NCBI GenBank assembly: GCA_027886185.1
Contig: WOAB01000719.1
Location: 558,001-622,000 of the forward strand
From: Rheum nobile
Lineage: Eukaryota; Streptophyta; Magnoliopsida; Caryophyllales; Polygonaceae
Length of the DNA stretch: 64,000 bases
Direction: 5' to 3'
A program made the translations under genes and the position numbers. Below, piece by piece: positions 11,098 through 22,002 of this stretch (positions are counted from its first letter, which is position 1; every line of letters begins with the position of its first letter). The notes beneath the pieces were generated by a model. The model had not been told where the DNA came from. It did not search any database and saw nothing but the letters and a program-made list of their open reading frames with translations.

Positions 11098-12894
11098 ATG
11101 GTCCACACTCGTGCTACTAACTCTCCTCTACTTGGTGTTGATTCATAGATTGAGAGGACTCTTTCCCAGGGCCACAGAGTAAATCGTGCTTTGGTTTTTG
11201 ATAATCCTGCGTTCGAGATGGCTGAAGAAGAACAGACGTTGAGGCAGTTGACTGCGCCCAACCTGCAACAGCAACCGCTGGCTGTGCGGTTTCCTGAGTT
11301 GGCTGAGGGCGTAAATTTTGAGTTGAAGTATGGGTTAATCCACTTACTCCCCCACTTCCATGGGATGAGTGGTGAAGACCCCAATAAGCATCTTGCTGAG
11401 TTTCATTCGGTGTGTAGCAGTATGAAGCCGAAGAATGTGACTGAGGACCAGATTAAGCTGAGGGCCTTTCCTTTTTCACTGAAGGATGCGGCCAATGACT
11501 GGTTCTACTATCTCACTCCAGGGAGCATTGACACATGGGTCAAGATGAAGAAAGTCTTCCTGGAGAAGTACTTTCCGGCTACAAAACTGAACAGCCTGAA
11601 GCGAGCTATCAGCAACATCGAGCAGAAGTCTGGTGAATCGCTCTACGAGTATTACGAGCGGTTCAAGAAGATGATATCCAGCTGCCCCTTCCACGGCTAT
11701 TCTGAGCAGGACCTCGTACTTTATTTGTACGGTGGTCTTCTTGATGAAGAGAGAAGGATGGTGAACGCTGCTTGTGGAGGGAACATCCTCAACAAGACTC
11801 CTGCTGTAGCTTTTGAGACCTTCTTTGAGCTATCTGAGGGCTCAAGACAGTTCAGTAAAAGGGCGGGCGCCCAATCCGTGAAAGCTACAGAGTCTCAGCC
11901 CAATTCTACTCTTCTTGCTGAAGTGGCTGAGATGAAGGAGATGATGAAAAGATGCATGATGAGAGGTGGCTTGCAGCAAGTCAAATCATGTGGGATATGC
12001 TATGAGAATACACATCCAACTGATGCATGTCCCACCCTGCAAGAACCAACTGTTGAGGTGAACGCTATTGGCGGATATGGCCCTCAAAGGCCAAAATATG
12101 ACCCGTACTCCAGCACCTACAATCCCGGGTGGAGAGATCACCCAAATTTGAGGTACGGAAACCAGCAGAACACTCATCAGGGGCAGGAGACCCAAGACTA
12201 TCAGCAGAGGCCCCCACAGTTTCTCCAGCGTCCGCAGCAGTACCAGCAGCTTGGGGGTCAGCAATAATTTAGAGCTCCTTATGAACAAAGACCCCAGGGC
12301 CAGAGTTCCAGTGTCTCTACATCTGTCGACGACCAGATAAAAGCCCTCAACCAACGCATATTATTAATGTCAAATGCTATGGTCCAAACAAATAAAGAGA
12401 TGGAAGCACATATCCAAGCGCTAGCAAATACGGTGGCCCAGAATCAGCAGGAACATAAATCCAGTATTCAAAACCTGGAGAAGCAGATGGGTCAACTGTC
12501 TATGGCGGTGAGCAGGCTAGAGGCTCGTGTGTCGGGGAAACTACCCTCTCAAACGGTAGTCAACCCGAAGGAGAATGTGTGCGCCATGATGTTGAGAAGT
12601 GGTGCTGAGATAGAGGCCAGGAAGGCTGCTGAGAAGGAGGTCCAGGTGACCAAGGAGGAAAGCCACCAAGAAAGCGAGGTCGAAGACGAGTTCGGTAAGG
12701 GAGAGAAGGAGCCGCGACTGCGGCACGAAGGCCGCAACCGCAGCCTGTTTGCTGATGAAAATGCTGATTTATTCTCCCCCGAGGTCGAGAGCAAACCGCG
12801 ATCACGGCACGAAGGCCGCGACCGTGGCCTGTTCGCTGAGAAGATTTCTGAAGTTTTGAAGCAACCGCGACCGCGGTCCCCAAACCGTGGCTAG
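11098..12894 (+). pseudogene. A1 gag
   Basis: Gag forms the particle and binds RNA. The likely start is the ATG at 11098 (MVHTRATNSPLL), matched by A2 at 32121. One frame runs to 12894, broken by TAG at 11146-11148 and TAA at 12265-12267, then ended by TAG at 12892-12894; the longest open piece starts at 11191. A retrotransposon Gag core is clear (LRAFPFSLKDAANDWFYYL, WVKMKKVFLEKYFPATKL, LYEYYERFKKMISSCP). A C-terminal region carries CGICYENTHPTDACP, a CCHC-like cluster, and a Gln/Pro-rich stretch. The last part (from 12670) is rich in Arg-Pro/Arg-Asp pairs because the CCGCGACCGCGG motif is repeated in it. The protease frame follows in the same phase. Confidence 0.88.
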
Positions 12895-12900
12895 GCCCCT

Positions 12901-13662
12901 GTGTACGTGGACGACTACGTACGACCTAATTTTCCTCCCTTCTTCTCCGAGAAGCCTCCCACGCCATTCCCAGAGGCTCTAGCGGACACCAGGAAGCCTG
13001 GAAGGGATAAGGATATGTTCGAATGGGTGAGCAACTGCGAGGTAAATGTCCCTTTGCTTAAACTTTTGACTAGTGTCCCTCGTTATGCTAAATTTTTGAA
13101 GGAGATCTGCACACAAAAGAGGAAGCGCTCAATGAAGGAGAAGAAGAAGAAGGTGGTGGTGAGTGAGAACGTGTCCGCTATACTACAAAAGCGGATACCC
13201 AAGAAGGCAGATGATTCAGGGATGTTCACCATTCCCTGCAAGATTGGAGGTACCCTGTTCGACAGGGCATTACTTGACTTGGGTGCCTCCATCAATGTAC
13301 TGCCACTCGCTCACTATGAGTCCTTAGACGTGGGGCCACTTGAGAAGACGGGGATTGTCATCCAGCTGGCGGACAATTCAATTGTCAATCCAAAGGGAAT
13401 TCTGCAGGATGTGCTGGTACAGGTGGACCACTTAGTGTTCCCTGCAGACTTCTTCGTCATGGACACTGGGCAGGACAAGGATTCACCTGTGATGCTGGGA
13501 AGGCCGTTTATGAACACGGCCAGTACAAAGATTGATGTGAGTAGCGGTTCGCTCACAATGGAGTTTGATGGGGAGACGGTCGGGTTCAGTATAGACGACC
13601 AGAAGAGACACCCTCCTGATGGGGATCTCGAGCGCTCATTGGAGGTGAGCGAACCAAGTTGA
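12901..13662 (+). CDS. A1 aspartic protease domain
   Basis: This 253-codon open frame begins in the gag-pro linker (YVDDYVRPNFPPFF) and is in phase with gag, separated only by the TAG at 12892. It contains an Athila-type retropepsin: IPCKIGGTLF, then the active-site segment LLDLGASINVLPL (DLGAS in place of the usual DTGA), IQLADNS, and MLGRPFMNTA. The enzyme would cleave Gag. It ends cleanly with TGA and no polymerase frame follows, which is unusual for a gypsy element. Its intact state after loss of everything downstream suggests protease function was kept or the copy is young. The 12901 start is the limit of the frame, not a proven initiation site. Confidence 0.85.
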   Translation: MYVDDYVRPNFPPFFSEKPPTPFPEALADTRKPGRDKDMFEWVSNCEVNVPLLKLLTSVPRYAKFLKEICTQKRKRSMKEKKKKVVVSENVSAILQKRIPKKADDSGMFTIPCKIGGTLFDRALLDLGASINVLPLAHYESLDVGPLEKTGIVIQLADNSIVNPKGILQDVLVQVDHLVFPADFFVMDTGQDKDSPVMLGRPFMNTASTKIDVSSGSLTMEFDGETVGFSIDDQKRHPPDGDLERSLEVSEPS

Positions 13663-15021
13663 GGACGAGGAAGCGGTATGTCATGCCATGACAATATCTA
13701 AGGCGATGTCCGGGAGGCAACCCGATGTATGTATTATTTTCTTTGCATTTCTGTCTTTATTTTTGCATTAGTTTTGTTTGTTTTTGCCTTGTTTTTGTTT
13801 TTGTTTTTGTTTCCGACTAACCTGCAGGGAAGAGACCCATGCTTATTGAAGAAGGTAATTACCACCATTGTAAGTCTCTCCTGTCCCTACACTAGTCAAA
13901 CCCCCGAAAAAACCTTAAACGGGGGGCAAAAAAAAACAAAAAAAAGTTGTACGAGTACGAGCTGTCCAGTATTACCATAGAGAGGGGTGCACATGTTGCC
14001 AATGGAGTAAATTTTGGCTACACAATTTATTGGCAACGATGGCGGCCCCACAGTCGACAACCGCGAAGGAAGACCACTCATGGCCCACACCACGATCATA
14101 CCTGGGCCTATTTTTTTTGTGGTATTTGAAGGACGTGCAACCCCGACATCTTTGTTTTACCACTACTCACCAAGTGGTACATTTTGGTTGCACGGTAGGA
14201 GAAGATGCTGGAGTTGATGATGACACCCACCCAACACCAGCGACCGGTGCATATTATGCGGACCGCCAGCAACAACGGAAGTGTCCAAGCCAACTCGACG
14301 ACATTTGTGAGCTTATTCCTTCTTTTCCCTATGCTTCTATTCTTTTGTCTTTCATTACATTGAGGACAATGCAATGTTTAAGTATGGGGGAGGGTTTTAT
14401 ATTTCTATGTCGCTGAGGAGAAAAAGAAAAAGAAAAGAGCCACAAAATTTGAAAAAAGGCTAAAATTAAAATCCTGGGATAGGTCGAAAACCCGAAAGGG
14501 CGGCCTAGGTAATAAGCAGGTGGCTTGGACCAACATTAGGCTGGGATAATAATAGGTCAAGAGTGATGTGAGCATACTGTGAGCCCATCTATGAAAAATG
14601 AAATGAGTGGCTTGGTGAAAACCCGAAAGGGCGCCTTGGCAAAATGAGTGAAAATAAGAAGAGCGATTTCTAGGAATCCCTATTTTACTTGGCGAGGCGT
14701 CATAAGAAGAGGAGTCATAAGGAGGTTTCGGGTAGGTCACTCTGGAGGAATAAGAAGATAGATGGGAGATAGGATTTGAATTTTTTCCACTCTATGGTGT
14801 TTGGGATAAGCTTGGGGGAAGTACTCTGCTTTCCTTTTAGCTTGACTGTGTGGGATATTGATTTGATGTTGTAGTTATTGTGCTGAGCTTATTTTGTATG
14901 GTTGCCTGAAGTTTATTGTTTGGTGTAATTCTTAGAGGTTCAGTTTTCTATGCTTCCTGAAGCCTTGGGGATTTGATTGGAGGAGTAGGTTTACTTTAGC
15001 TTACTCGAGGACGAGCAAGGT
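13663..15021 (+). other. A1 3' noncoding region
   Basis: About 1.36 kb between protease and polypurine tract without a plausible gene. It has a T-rich stretch (13735-13815), poly-A-rich runs near 13927-13945, and a purine tract at 14380. Two copies of a short hairpin, CCC-GAAA-GGG, lie at 14491-14500 and 14622-14631 in the shared context GAAAACCCGAAAGGGCG. A2 has the same arrangement, so the region is conserved between two insertions even though it does not code. Confidence 0.7.
14380..14394 (+). other. A1 internal polypurine tract-like site
   Basis: AAGTATGGGGGAGGG follows ACAATGCAATGTTT and resembles the true tract at 15022 (AAGCATGGGGGATT). A2 has the same internal copy at 35207-35225. 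It could serve as a second plus-strand primer. Confidence 0.5.
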
Positions 15022-15037
15022 TTAAGCATGGGGGATT
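15022..15037 (+). other. A1 polypurine tract
   Basis: TTAAGCATGGGGGATT immediately precedes the 3' LTR and follows the Athila-typical phrase CTCGAGGACGAGCAAGG. It is the plus-strand primer. Confidence 0.85.
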
Positions 15038-16418
15038 TGATCAGTGCTATTTTGTAGCACATTTCTAGGGATTATTACCAGGTTTAAGGCGCCATTTGGT
15101 GGGATTTTATGCACAATTGGAGATTATGGAGTTGGAGCAGAGAAGTGTGGTTTTGGTGGTCTGGAGGAGCTTATTGGAGACATCCAGAAGAAGATAAATT
15201 GACCACCTGAGGAGACAAGCAAGATCCATGAAGAAACCACGTGAGAAGGCGGTGAAGTGAAGAAACCGCGACCAAGCCGCGGGGAGCAGAAGGCCGCGAC
15301 AAGATTTCCGAAGGAGATGGGTGATAGCGAAGAGGCCGCGACCGCGGCCCGAAGGCCACGCCTGCGGCCGAATTATCGGAAATTAATTATGCACTTCGAG
15401 AGCAAACCGCGACCGCGGCCATCAGCGGGAGTCAGCCCGACGCGCTCCGAACTTCTGTTTTCTTTTTCTGTTTTTCCTTTTTCGTTGTTTTATTTAATTC
15501 CGAATATTAGTATTTTTTCCTTTTTAGGGATGAGGTTTGTGATCTTGGGATTTAGGTTAAATTATTTAACCTAACTCTCACAGCCTCCATTCGGGATCCC
15601 ATATGAACCCCGGATTATCGTATGTTCAGTATTCAGAGTTTTTCCCTTTCAACAATTATGTCTTTCAGTACTATGAGTAGCTAAGCACCCATTGCTTAGC
15701 CCGGCATGTGAAGCTTTTTCTATGGTTTGATTGCGAGGTTAATTCTCTATTTCCTATTTCCTATTTCCTTTGGGTTTATATCTTTCTTCTTGCACTTATT
15801 CATATGGATTGTTATTGATTTGACTAGACTGATCACCTAGTTAGGTTTAGTAATTATCTATTGCTAGGGTTTGGAATTGACCGGTCCGTGATTCCTTATC
15901 TAGAGTAGCATTCATAATTATCTAGGACTGGTAGGACTAGATTATTATGAAAGAAGATTGATTGCATGTTAAATTATTGCGGGTTGTGATTATTTGACAT
16001 GTATCCTGGTTTGATCCTATGCCCAATGCTATTATTGTTCTAAATCTTGATTGTTTCTTGTGCGTTCAATAATAAGAGTTGCTAGGACTGGTAGGACTAG
16101 TAACTATACAAGAATAGGGACAGGAATAAACAAAGGAAAGGAATAGAGAGAACCTAGGACCAATCTACCATAGGAAAAGTGAATCTTGTTTGGCTAAGTG
16201 TTTTTCCCACATTTGATTACACTCTTTGCTTATTTGCTTTGATTACTTTCTTGATTACAAAACCAACCAAAAACTCCCCCCTCTTGTTACTATTGCATGC
16301 GAACAACACATAGATTAATCCCTTCCTCCATGTGGATTCGATCCTTACTTGCCCTAACTACTTGTGTAGGTTTGTCTAGGTTTATTTTGATTTATTGGTA
16401 TACGACAATCGCTTATCA
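15038..16418 (+). repeat. A1 3' LTR
   Basis: The 1381-bp LTR starts TGATCAGTGC and ends CGCTTATCA. It matches the 5' LTR closely; the main difference is an extra 24 bp near 15345 with one more GC motif. A perfect CCGCGACCGCGG lies at 15407-15418. Confidence 0.92.
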
Positions 16419-16672
16419 GGCTTCTTCTCCGGGCACTAGCTAGCTAGAGGTTGTTCTTGAAGGCACAAGTAGGCGAAGCCTTGAGAATGTGTGTGTTCGA
16501 GTGTTTGAAGAGCAAACAAGGCCAAGGGAACCTCCAAGTGAGGTTCCTTGGCTTTGGTCTAAACAAGTGAAACAATGAGAGAGTGTTTTCTTGAGAACAA
16601 ACTTGATTGTCTTGATTGAAAGATAGTGGAAGGAAGATACAAAGCTTGGGTTGATATATTTGACCAAGTTCT
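16419..16672 (-). mobile_element. C1 3' LTR, continuation
   Basis: After the GGCTT duplication the sequence resumes the C1 LTR end. On the minus strand it contains CCAAGGAACCTC and GAGGTTCCCTTGGCCTTG, also present in the C4 LTR at 58502-58536. The K2 LTR starts at 16673. Confidence 0.75.
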
Positions 16673-17341
16673 TGTAACACCCCCAAAACTTAACCCTTTT
16701 GGAAAGGTATTACCGCCACTGACCCCAGTGTTCCTTACCGAGATCACCCAAGGCTTTACCGTTTAAATACAAATCATGAAATACAATGATACAAAATGAT
16801 AACCTTATTCATATAAAACACGAGTCCCGGGATTACATCCCAATCCCGAATAGGACAAACACAGAGTTTAAATAAATTACAACGGAAATCTTAAACAAGG
16901 TACAGCGGAAGACTTTTAAAAGATATTACAAAAAGGGTTGTGATCGTAATGATCACCTGCCCAAGGATCTCAACCTGATTAAAAGAAATTATTAAAAACG
17001 TCGGAAAACCACCGTCGACTCCATAGTCCTTCTACTCTTCTCATCAACACTCTATCTGATGTGCCGAATCGAACGGATGACACCAGCCCACATGCGGAGA
17101 ACAAAGTTCGTGGGTTAGTCTACTTGAATAGACTAGCAAGGGTAAAAAGCAGAGTGGTTCGAGTGATCGAAACCGTTTACTATCATTGTCCCTCGAATAA
17201 TAACCGAAGGGACGATACATAACCCGGCACTTTCACGGAATAACAACAAGAGGTATGCATGAGAGAAGATTCTGGAAGACTTCATCTTCACAGAAATCGA
17301 CTCGAAAAGAGACTCCAAGAGATTGAGTCTTTAAGTAAATA
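16673..17341 (-). mobile_element. K2: truncated Tekay LTR end
   Basis: The plus strand begins TGTAACACCCCC, the inverted form of the LTR end in K1 and K3. The region matches the last 600 bp or so of K3 in reverse, including GATCATTGCGATC-like and ACTAACC-type blocks. It stops near 17341, joined directly to C1 integrase sequence, so the rest of the Tekay LTR and the first part of the C1 3' LTR were lost together. Confidence 0.75.
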
Positions 17342-17510
17342 TGACAACTTGAGAGCGGGGTGTGCGCTGTAGTCCTCGGGAAGCTCCACCACATAGGCAT
17401 GGTCTTTGAACCACTTGAGCACCTTGAAGGGGGCATTGCCGCATGGATTGAGCTTGGAGCGGCGCCGGCCGGGGAACCTCTCAAAAGGGGTAAGCATGTC
17501 CGCCAAGGGT
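17342..17510 (-). pseudogene. C1 integrase C-terminus fragment
   Basis: Minus-strand reading gives LADMLTPFERFPGRRRSK, then LNPCGNAPFKVLKWF and VVELPEDYSAHPALKLS. This matches the C4 integrase end (RRRSKLNPCGDGPFKVLK; VELPDDYGVHPTFNVA, from about 57690). About 60 residues between TPFE and the RRRSK stretch are deleted. Reading crosses the C2 insertion: the upstream part ends LACTRT at 28936, and the joint corresponds to the C4 stretch from RTM to LTPFE. It is cut at K2. Confidence 0.8.
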
Positions 17511-17515
17511 ATGGT

Positions 17516-18513
17516 TAATGTGTTCTTGCCTCCGATGACAAGCCAATTGTCAAAGGCGACACCTTTGGATCTAGTCTTGGGCGAGAAGTCACGTTGTCTT
17601 GCACGAAAGGTTGACAAGATGGACACGGTGGTGCTGCGAAGCGAATCCGGTGGAGGTGGTCTGGAAGATCGCGGTGTCGGCGAGGCTGAGTGTCACGTTG
17701 AGTGTCACAACAGCGAAGACGACGTCGATGGCAAAGGCTTTGGCGAACGCGATGGAATTGGTGGCGATGATGGATGCGATGGAAGCGATGGATGGGGCAA
17801 CTGGATAGCGATGGCGGAAGCGATGATGGACGCGATTGAAAAGACAAGTCTTTGGTGTCGTAGTGTCGACTGCGGAGGAAGGGAGATGCGAAGGAAGACT
17901 TGGCTTGAAGGTTCAAGCAATTGCCGTAGCGTCGGCGGCGAAGGGAATGGGGATGCGAAGATAGAGGGTGACGTCCAATCAAGGGAAGAAGGATAAACAC
18001 TCTACTTGAAACCTTGATTAAAATTGAACGTACTAAAACCATTAACATAGTTTGACTTAAATACTAGAGGCGAGACATCGAATGGGCCGAGTCGAGCCTA
18101 GTGGGCTAGCCCATGCAAGCATGCAAAAGGCACAAACCCTAAAATAGAAATGACTATAAAAAGAAACTATCTAAAATAAGCAATAATAACAAATAAAGAA
18201 AGTGTCTCAAAAAGAACGCGGCGAAGGCATGGGTGCAAACACCGCGAGGAACGAAGATGAAGGGTCAATGGCCTCGCGAGTGGGTACACGCGATGCCGAC
18301 TGCGATGATCGCGATGTTTCGATGCCGATGGTGGCGAGGACGACGAGTCTTGGGTTGGCGTCTGGGCTTCCTTGGCCAGCGACGACGCGTGCGACAAGTG
18401 ACGCGACGGCGTCCGCGATGGCTTTGGACCTGGACCTTGTCACTGGGCCCTCTGAGGGAAGGCTCATGGCTTCTTCCTCGTATGTGGTCGTCATGGGAGG
18501 TGGGATCACATCA
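17516..18513 (-). repeat. C2 3' LTR
   Basis: 998 bp, matching 27924-28930. The plus-strand left end is TAATGTGTTCTTGCC, against TGATGCGTTCTTGCC in the other copy, so the terminal CA of the element has changed to TA. It includes the coding tail of pol (18207-18513). Confidence 0.88.
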
Positions 18514-18836
18514 TCCTCCCCCACTTGGTTGTGAAGCGTCCCCACTTCACCATCATCAAACTCAGGCTCCATAAATGGTGTCAATTCCGCGACGTTGAAG
18601 GACGCGTGGACTCCAAAATCTGGGGGAAGCTCGAGTTGATAGGCATTGTCCCCAATGGCCTTTATCACGCGGAATGGACCATCTCCACGCGGTGCCAATT
18701 TGTGCTTGCATCGCGAGGGGAACCTTTCTTTTCGCATGTGCACCCAGACGAGGTCCCCGGGTGCATAAACGACGCGGCATTGGCCATTGTTCTTCTGGGA
18801 GGCATACTGCGCGGCCCTTTTCTCCAATTGGTCCAT
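18207..18836 (-). pseudogene. C2 integrase C-terminal domain running into the LTR
   Basis: A 209-codon open frame reads YAPGDLVWVHMRKERFP, LAPRGDGPFRVIKAIGD, YQLELPPDFGVHASFN and VAELTPFM, the GPY/F-type integrase end. It continues through the polypurine tract and about 307 bp into the 3' LTR with SEGPVTRSRSKAIADAV. The overlap with the LTR and a basic TRSRSK motif in place of a classical chromodomain are reported traits of CRM elements. It is displaced by a frameshift from the integrase core upstream (near 18850), so no continuous protein is made. Confidence 0.8.
18514..18530 (-). other. C2 polypurine tract
   Basis: On the minus strand AACCAAGTGGGGGAGGA directly precedes the LTR start TGATGTGATCCC. 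The tract is also translated in the integrase tail frame. Confidence 0.8.
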
Positions 18837-18849
18837 GTTCGTCGATGGA

Positions 18850-20002
18850 GCTCTTGTACTTGCTCTGCGCGATTGGCGGCAGAGACATGCACTGGGTCTC
18901 GCAGTGGTCGCGGCGACAAATCAAGCGGCGTCAATGGGTTCATGCCATACACCACTTCGAAAGGTGTCAACTTGGTCGTTGTGTGCCTGCATCTATTGTA
19001 ACAAAACTCGACAAGTGATAGTAAGTCCTCCCAACGCCTAGGGTTGGCTTTAAGCATCGTGCGAAGGAGGGCTCCTAGGATTCTATTCATGACCTCCGTT
19101 TGGCCATCGGTCTGGGGGTGGTAGCTAGTGGAAAATAGGAGTTTTGTTCCTAGCTTACCCCAAAGAGTTCTCCAAAAATGACCAACGAACATAGAATCCC
19201 TATCACTCACTATGGTACGTGGGACTCCATGAAGACGCACCACATGCTCAAAGAAGATATCGGCAATCTCACTAGCACTATGGGTTGTCTTACAAGCAAT
19301 AAAATGTGCCATCTTAGAAAATCTATCTACGACCACAAAAATAGAGACTTTACCTCGTCTAGAGAGGGGCAAACCCGTGATGAAATCCATAGACAAATCT
19401 TCCCAGGGGGCACTAGGAATGGGCAAAGGTGTGTAGAGGCCGTGTGGGCTGGACCTAGCTTTGGCTCTTTGGCATGTCACACAACTTCTACAAAACCTAG
19501 TCACTTGATGGGTCATCTTAGGCCAAAAGAAATGTTCTCTTAGGGCGGCCAAGGTCTTACTAATCCCAAAGTGTCCACGACTTTCGTGTGCTTCTTGAAT
19601 CAAAAGGATCCTAATGGAAGACCTAGGTATGCAAAGGCGACTAGCCTTGTATAAATAACCCTCAGAAAGGAAATATGACTCAAACTCTCGAAATCTTAGG
19701 CAATGCTCGAATATAGGTGCAAAGAAAGGATCACTAGCATACAATTCTTTAATCAAAGCAAAACCCAAAACTTTAGTTTGCACATGAGTCAAGAGAACAT
19801 ACCTTCGAGATAACGCGTCGGCGACAATGTTCTCCTTTCCCTTCTTGTGGACCACGACATAAGGAAATGTCTCAAGAAATTCCACCCAACGAGCATGGCG
19901 TCGATTGAGGTGGGCTTGGCTCTTCAAATAGCTCAAGGATGTGTGGTCGCTGTGGATGACAAATTCACGCGGCCAAAGGTAATGTTGCCACGTCTTTAGC
20001 AC
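18850..20002 (-). pseudogene. C2 RNase H end and integrase core
   Basis: The frame from 20002 starts in RNase H (VIHSDHTSLSYL, ENIVADALSRR). Integrase follows: an HHCC zinc module (HESRGHFGISKT, then CRSCVTC), then the catalytic core with Asp in MDFITGLP, Asp in IVSDRDSMF and Glu in PQTDGQTEVMNR, followed by LTPFEVVYG. The DDE triad is therefore intact here. After about 18870 the frame shifts into an unrelated string ending at 18665. It would insert element DNA into the genome if joined to its C-terminal part, but it is not. Confidence 0.85.
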
Positions 20003-20020
20003 GCGTATGAGGGCACATAA

Positions 20021-20266
20021 TTATTTGTCGTAGGTGGGGTAATTGAGTGTGGCCCCGGTGAGCTTCTCACTAAAATATGCAATGGGCCACTTCTCTTGGT
20101 GTAGCACACCACCAATGCCAATGTCTGAGGCATCACACTCCACCTCGAAGTGCTTGGCGAAGTCGGGAAGCTGGAGCAATGGTGCTTGGCACAAGGCCCG
20201 CTTCAAAGCCAAGAAGGCTTCTTCATGGGACTGAAGCCACAAGACAGTGCTACCCTTCTTCGTCAA
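20021..20266 (-). pseudogene. C2 RNase H start fragment
   Basis: Reads WLQSHEEAFLALKRAL, FEVECDASDIGIGGVL and PIAYFSEKL, the connection domain and first half of a gypsy RNase H with its first catalytic Asp (CDAS). It ends at a stop after YPTYDK, where relatives continue with the glutamate-bearing ELLAL segment, and picks up again at 20002. Confidence 0.8.
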
Positions 20267-20316
20267 CTCATATACGCGACAATGGAGGAGAAGTCTCGAA
20301 CAAAGCGCCTATAAAA

Positions 20317-20805
20317 TCATGCGAGGCTGAGAAAGCTTCGCACCTGTGTCGGCGTCGTCGGTGTCGGCCACTCTTTGATGGCTGCGATCTTCTCTTCGTC
20401 GACGCGTAGACCATCACTGATCACGACATAGCCCAGAGAATTGGTGGACGCGGAGCAAAATGAGCACTTGGCCAGATTGGCGAATAGGCTCTCGCGTCGA
20501 AGGCACGCGAGCACTTGGCGAAGGTGATCGACATGCTCCTCCAGGATCCGTGAATACACAAGGATGTCATTGAAATAAACGACGACAAACTTGCCAAGGA
20601 AGGTTCTCAAGACGTGGTTCATCACGCGCATGAAGGTGCTTGGCGCGTTCGTGAGCCCAAATGGCATGACAAGCCACTCGTAGAGCTCATACTTTGTCTT
20701 GAACGCTGTCTTCCACTCATCACCTTCTTTCATCCTGATTTGGTGATAACCACTCTTCAAATCTATCTTGGAGAAAAGTGTGGCGCCATGAAGTTCATCA
20801 AGCAT
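20317..20805 (-). pseudogene. C2 reverse transcriptase palm, YFND active site
   Basis: Reads LFSKIDLKSGYHQIRM, WLVMPFGLTNAPSTF and FVVVYFNDILVYS, then LGYVV and EWPTPTTPTQVRSFL. Gypsy reverse transcriptases have YFDD or YVDD here; the first catalytic Asp is Asn in this copy (C3 at 37058-39499 has YFDD). The upstream part of the palm is separated by a TAG in place of a Gln codon after CRAIN. A TGA ends the frame at SFLSLA, where relatives have Gly. Confidence 0.88.
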
Positions 20806-20847
20806 ATCGTCGAGGCGTGGAATAGGATGTCTATACTTGACGGTGAT

Positions 20848-21993
20848 CTAGTTTATAGCGCGGCAATCAACACACATTCTCCATGTGCCATCCTTCTTGG
20901 GCACAAGGATCACAGGCACAACGCAAGGGGAGAAAGATCCCCTTACGTAGCCGCGATCCAACAACTCATGCACTTGGCGTTGGAGCTCTTTGGTCTCCTC
21001 TGGCCCAGATCTATACGCAGCACGATTGGGCAAGGAAGCACCTGGCACAAGGTCAATCTGGTGCTCAATGCCTCTCAGTGGAGGTAATCCTTGTGGCAAC
21101 TCATCGGGGAAGACATCGTCAAACGCGACGAGCAAGGCAGCGATGGCAGGCGGCACTGGCGCGGTGCACGACGACTCTAGGATGCATGGAGTTAGAACAA
21201 GCAGAAAGCAGGGTGCTTTTCCAGACAAACACGCAGTGAGGTCACTGGGCCTGGCCAAAAGCAAGCGACGCTCACATTTTCCTTGCAAAGGAGACATATG
21301 CGGCAACGGATCGGCAAACGTCATCGACGGTGAGAAGCTTGTTGATTTATGTGTGGCACTGGGCATAGATGGACCATTGCTCACACCAGAATTGGAAAAA
21401 CCTGGCCAAGCCTCGGGAGTGCCTTTCTTGGCCTTCCCAGCTGCACCAGTAGCGGCGCCATGACGATCCAGATGGGCATTTGGTGTCCCACCTGTCGCGT
21501 TGGTCCTCTTCTTGTCAGTGCCCGAGGGAGACGAAATGTTTCTAGATTTGGGGGAGTCTTGCCTCTGGAGGGCCTCTGGGGACTCGTTGGACCTAGTAGA
21601 CGTGACCTCAATGGCCTTCTGGCGATCGTGCTCAACCTGGTCCTGCAAGATCTCATGGGGAGACATTGGATGCAAGGTGACGTGCTTCCCGTGGTAATTG
21701 AACACATAAGTGTTCAAATAGCCATCATGGAGCACGCGTCTGTCGAATTGCCATGGGCGCCCAAGCAAAATATGAGTGGCGTCCATTGCAACGACATCAC
21801 AAAGTATAGAATCACAGTATAGCCCTATGGAAAAAGAAACTAAGCATTGGCGAGATATTGTATTACCTGGACTTGAAGAAATCCATTGGAGGGCATAAGG
21901 CTGTGGATGAGGCGTCGTAGGCAACTTGAAGTGTGTCAAGACCTTCTCATTGATGATGTTAGCACATGATCCTCCATCAACTATGACACTCAA
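20848..21993 (-). pseudogene. C2 protease, linker and start of reverse transcriptase
   Basis: A 381-codon frame. The protease-like part starts VIVDGGSCANIINEKVL (DGGS in place of DTGA or DSGA) and has the flap/end motif ILLGRPWQFDRRVLHDG. A Ser/Pro-rich linker follows, then the RT start (LPQGLPPLRGIEHQIDLVPG, ELLDRGYVRGSFSPC, VPVILVPKKDGTWRMC). A TAG precedes it (HTRALV, stop, TASLS), separating it from gag in the same frame. This is the only one of the protease copies that continues into pol. Confidence 0.85.
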
Positions 21994-22002
21994 AGAAGCC
22001 GT

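Larger units (their letters stand above)
9656..16418 (+). mobile_element. A1: complete gag-pro-only Athila-like retrotransposon
   Basis: A 6763-bp element with two full LTRs (9656-11008 and 15038-16418), perfect 5-bp target duplication GGCTT (9651-9655 and 16419-16423), tRNA-Asp-type primer site and polypurine tract. It codes for Gag and an aspartic protease only. The 1.4 kb between protease and 3' LTR has no reverse transcriptase, RNase H, integrase or envelope-like frame. A2 has the same layout, so this looks like an established non-autonomous lineage rather than a single deletion. The LTRs differ by about 2% plus a 24-bp indel near 15345. Confidence 0.9.

Noticed and set aside
17515..18048. 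177-codon frame in the C2 LTR
   Set aside because: It mirrors a Ser/His/Arg-rich string from a GATGGAAGCGATGG-type repeat, lies in both LTR copies in different lengths, and has no homologous motif.
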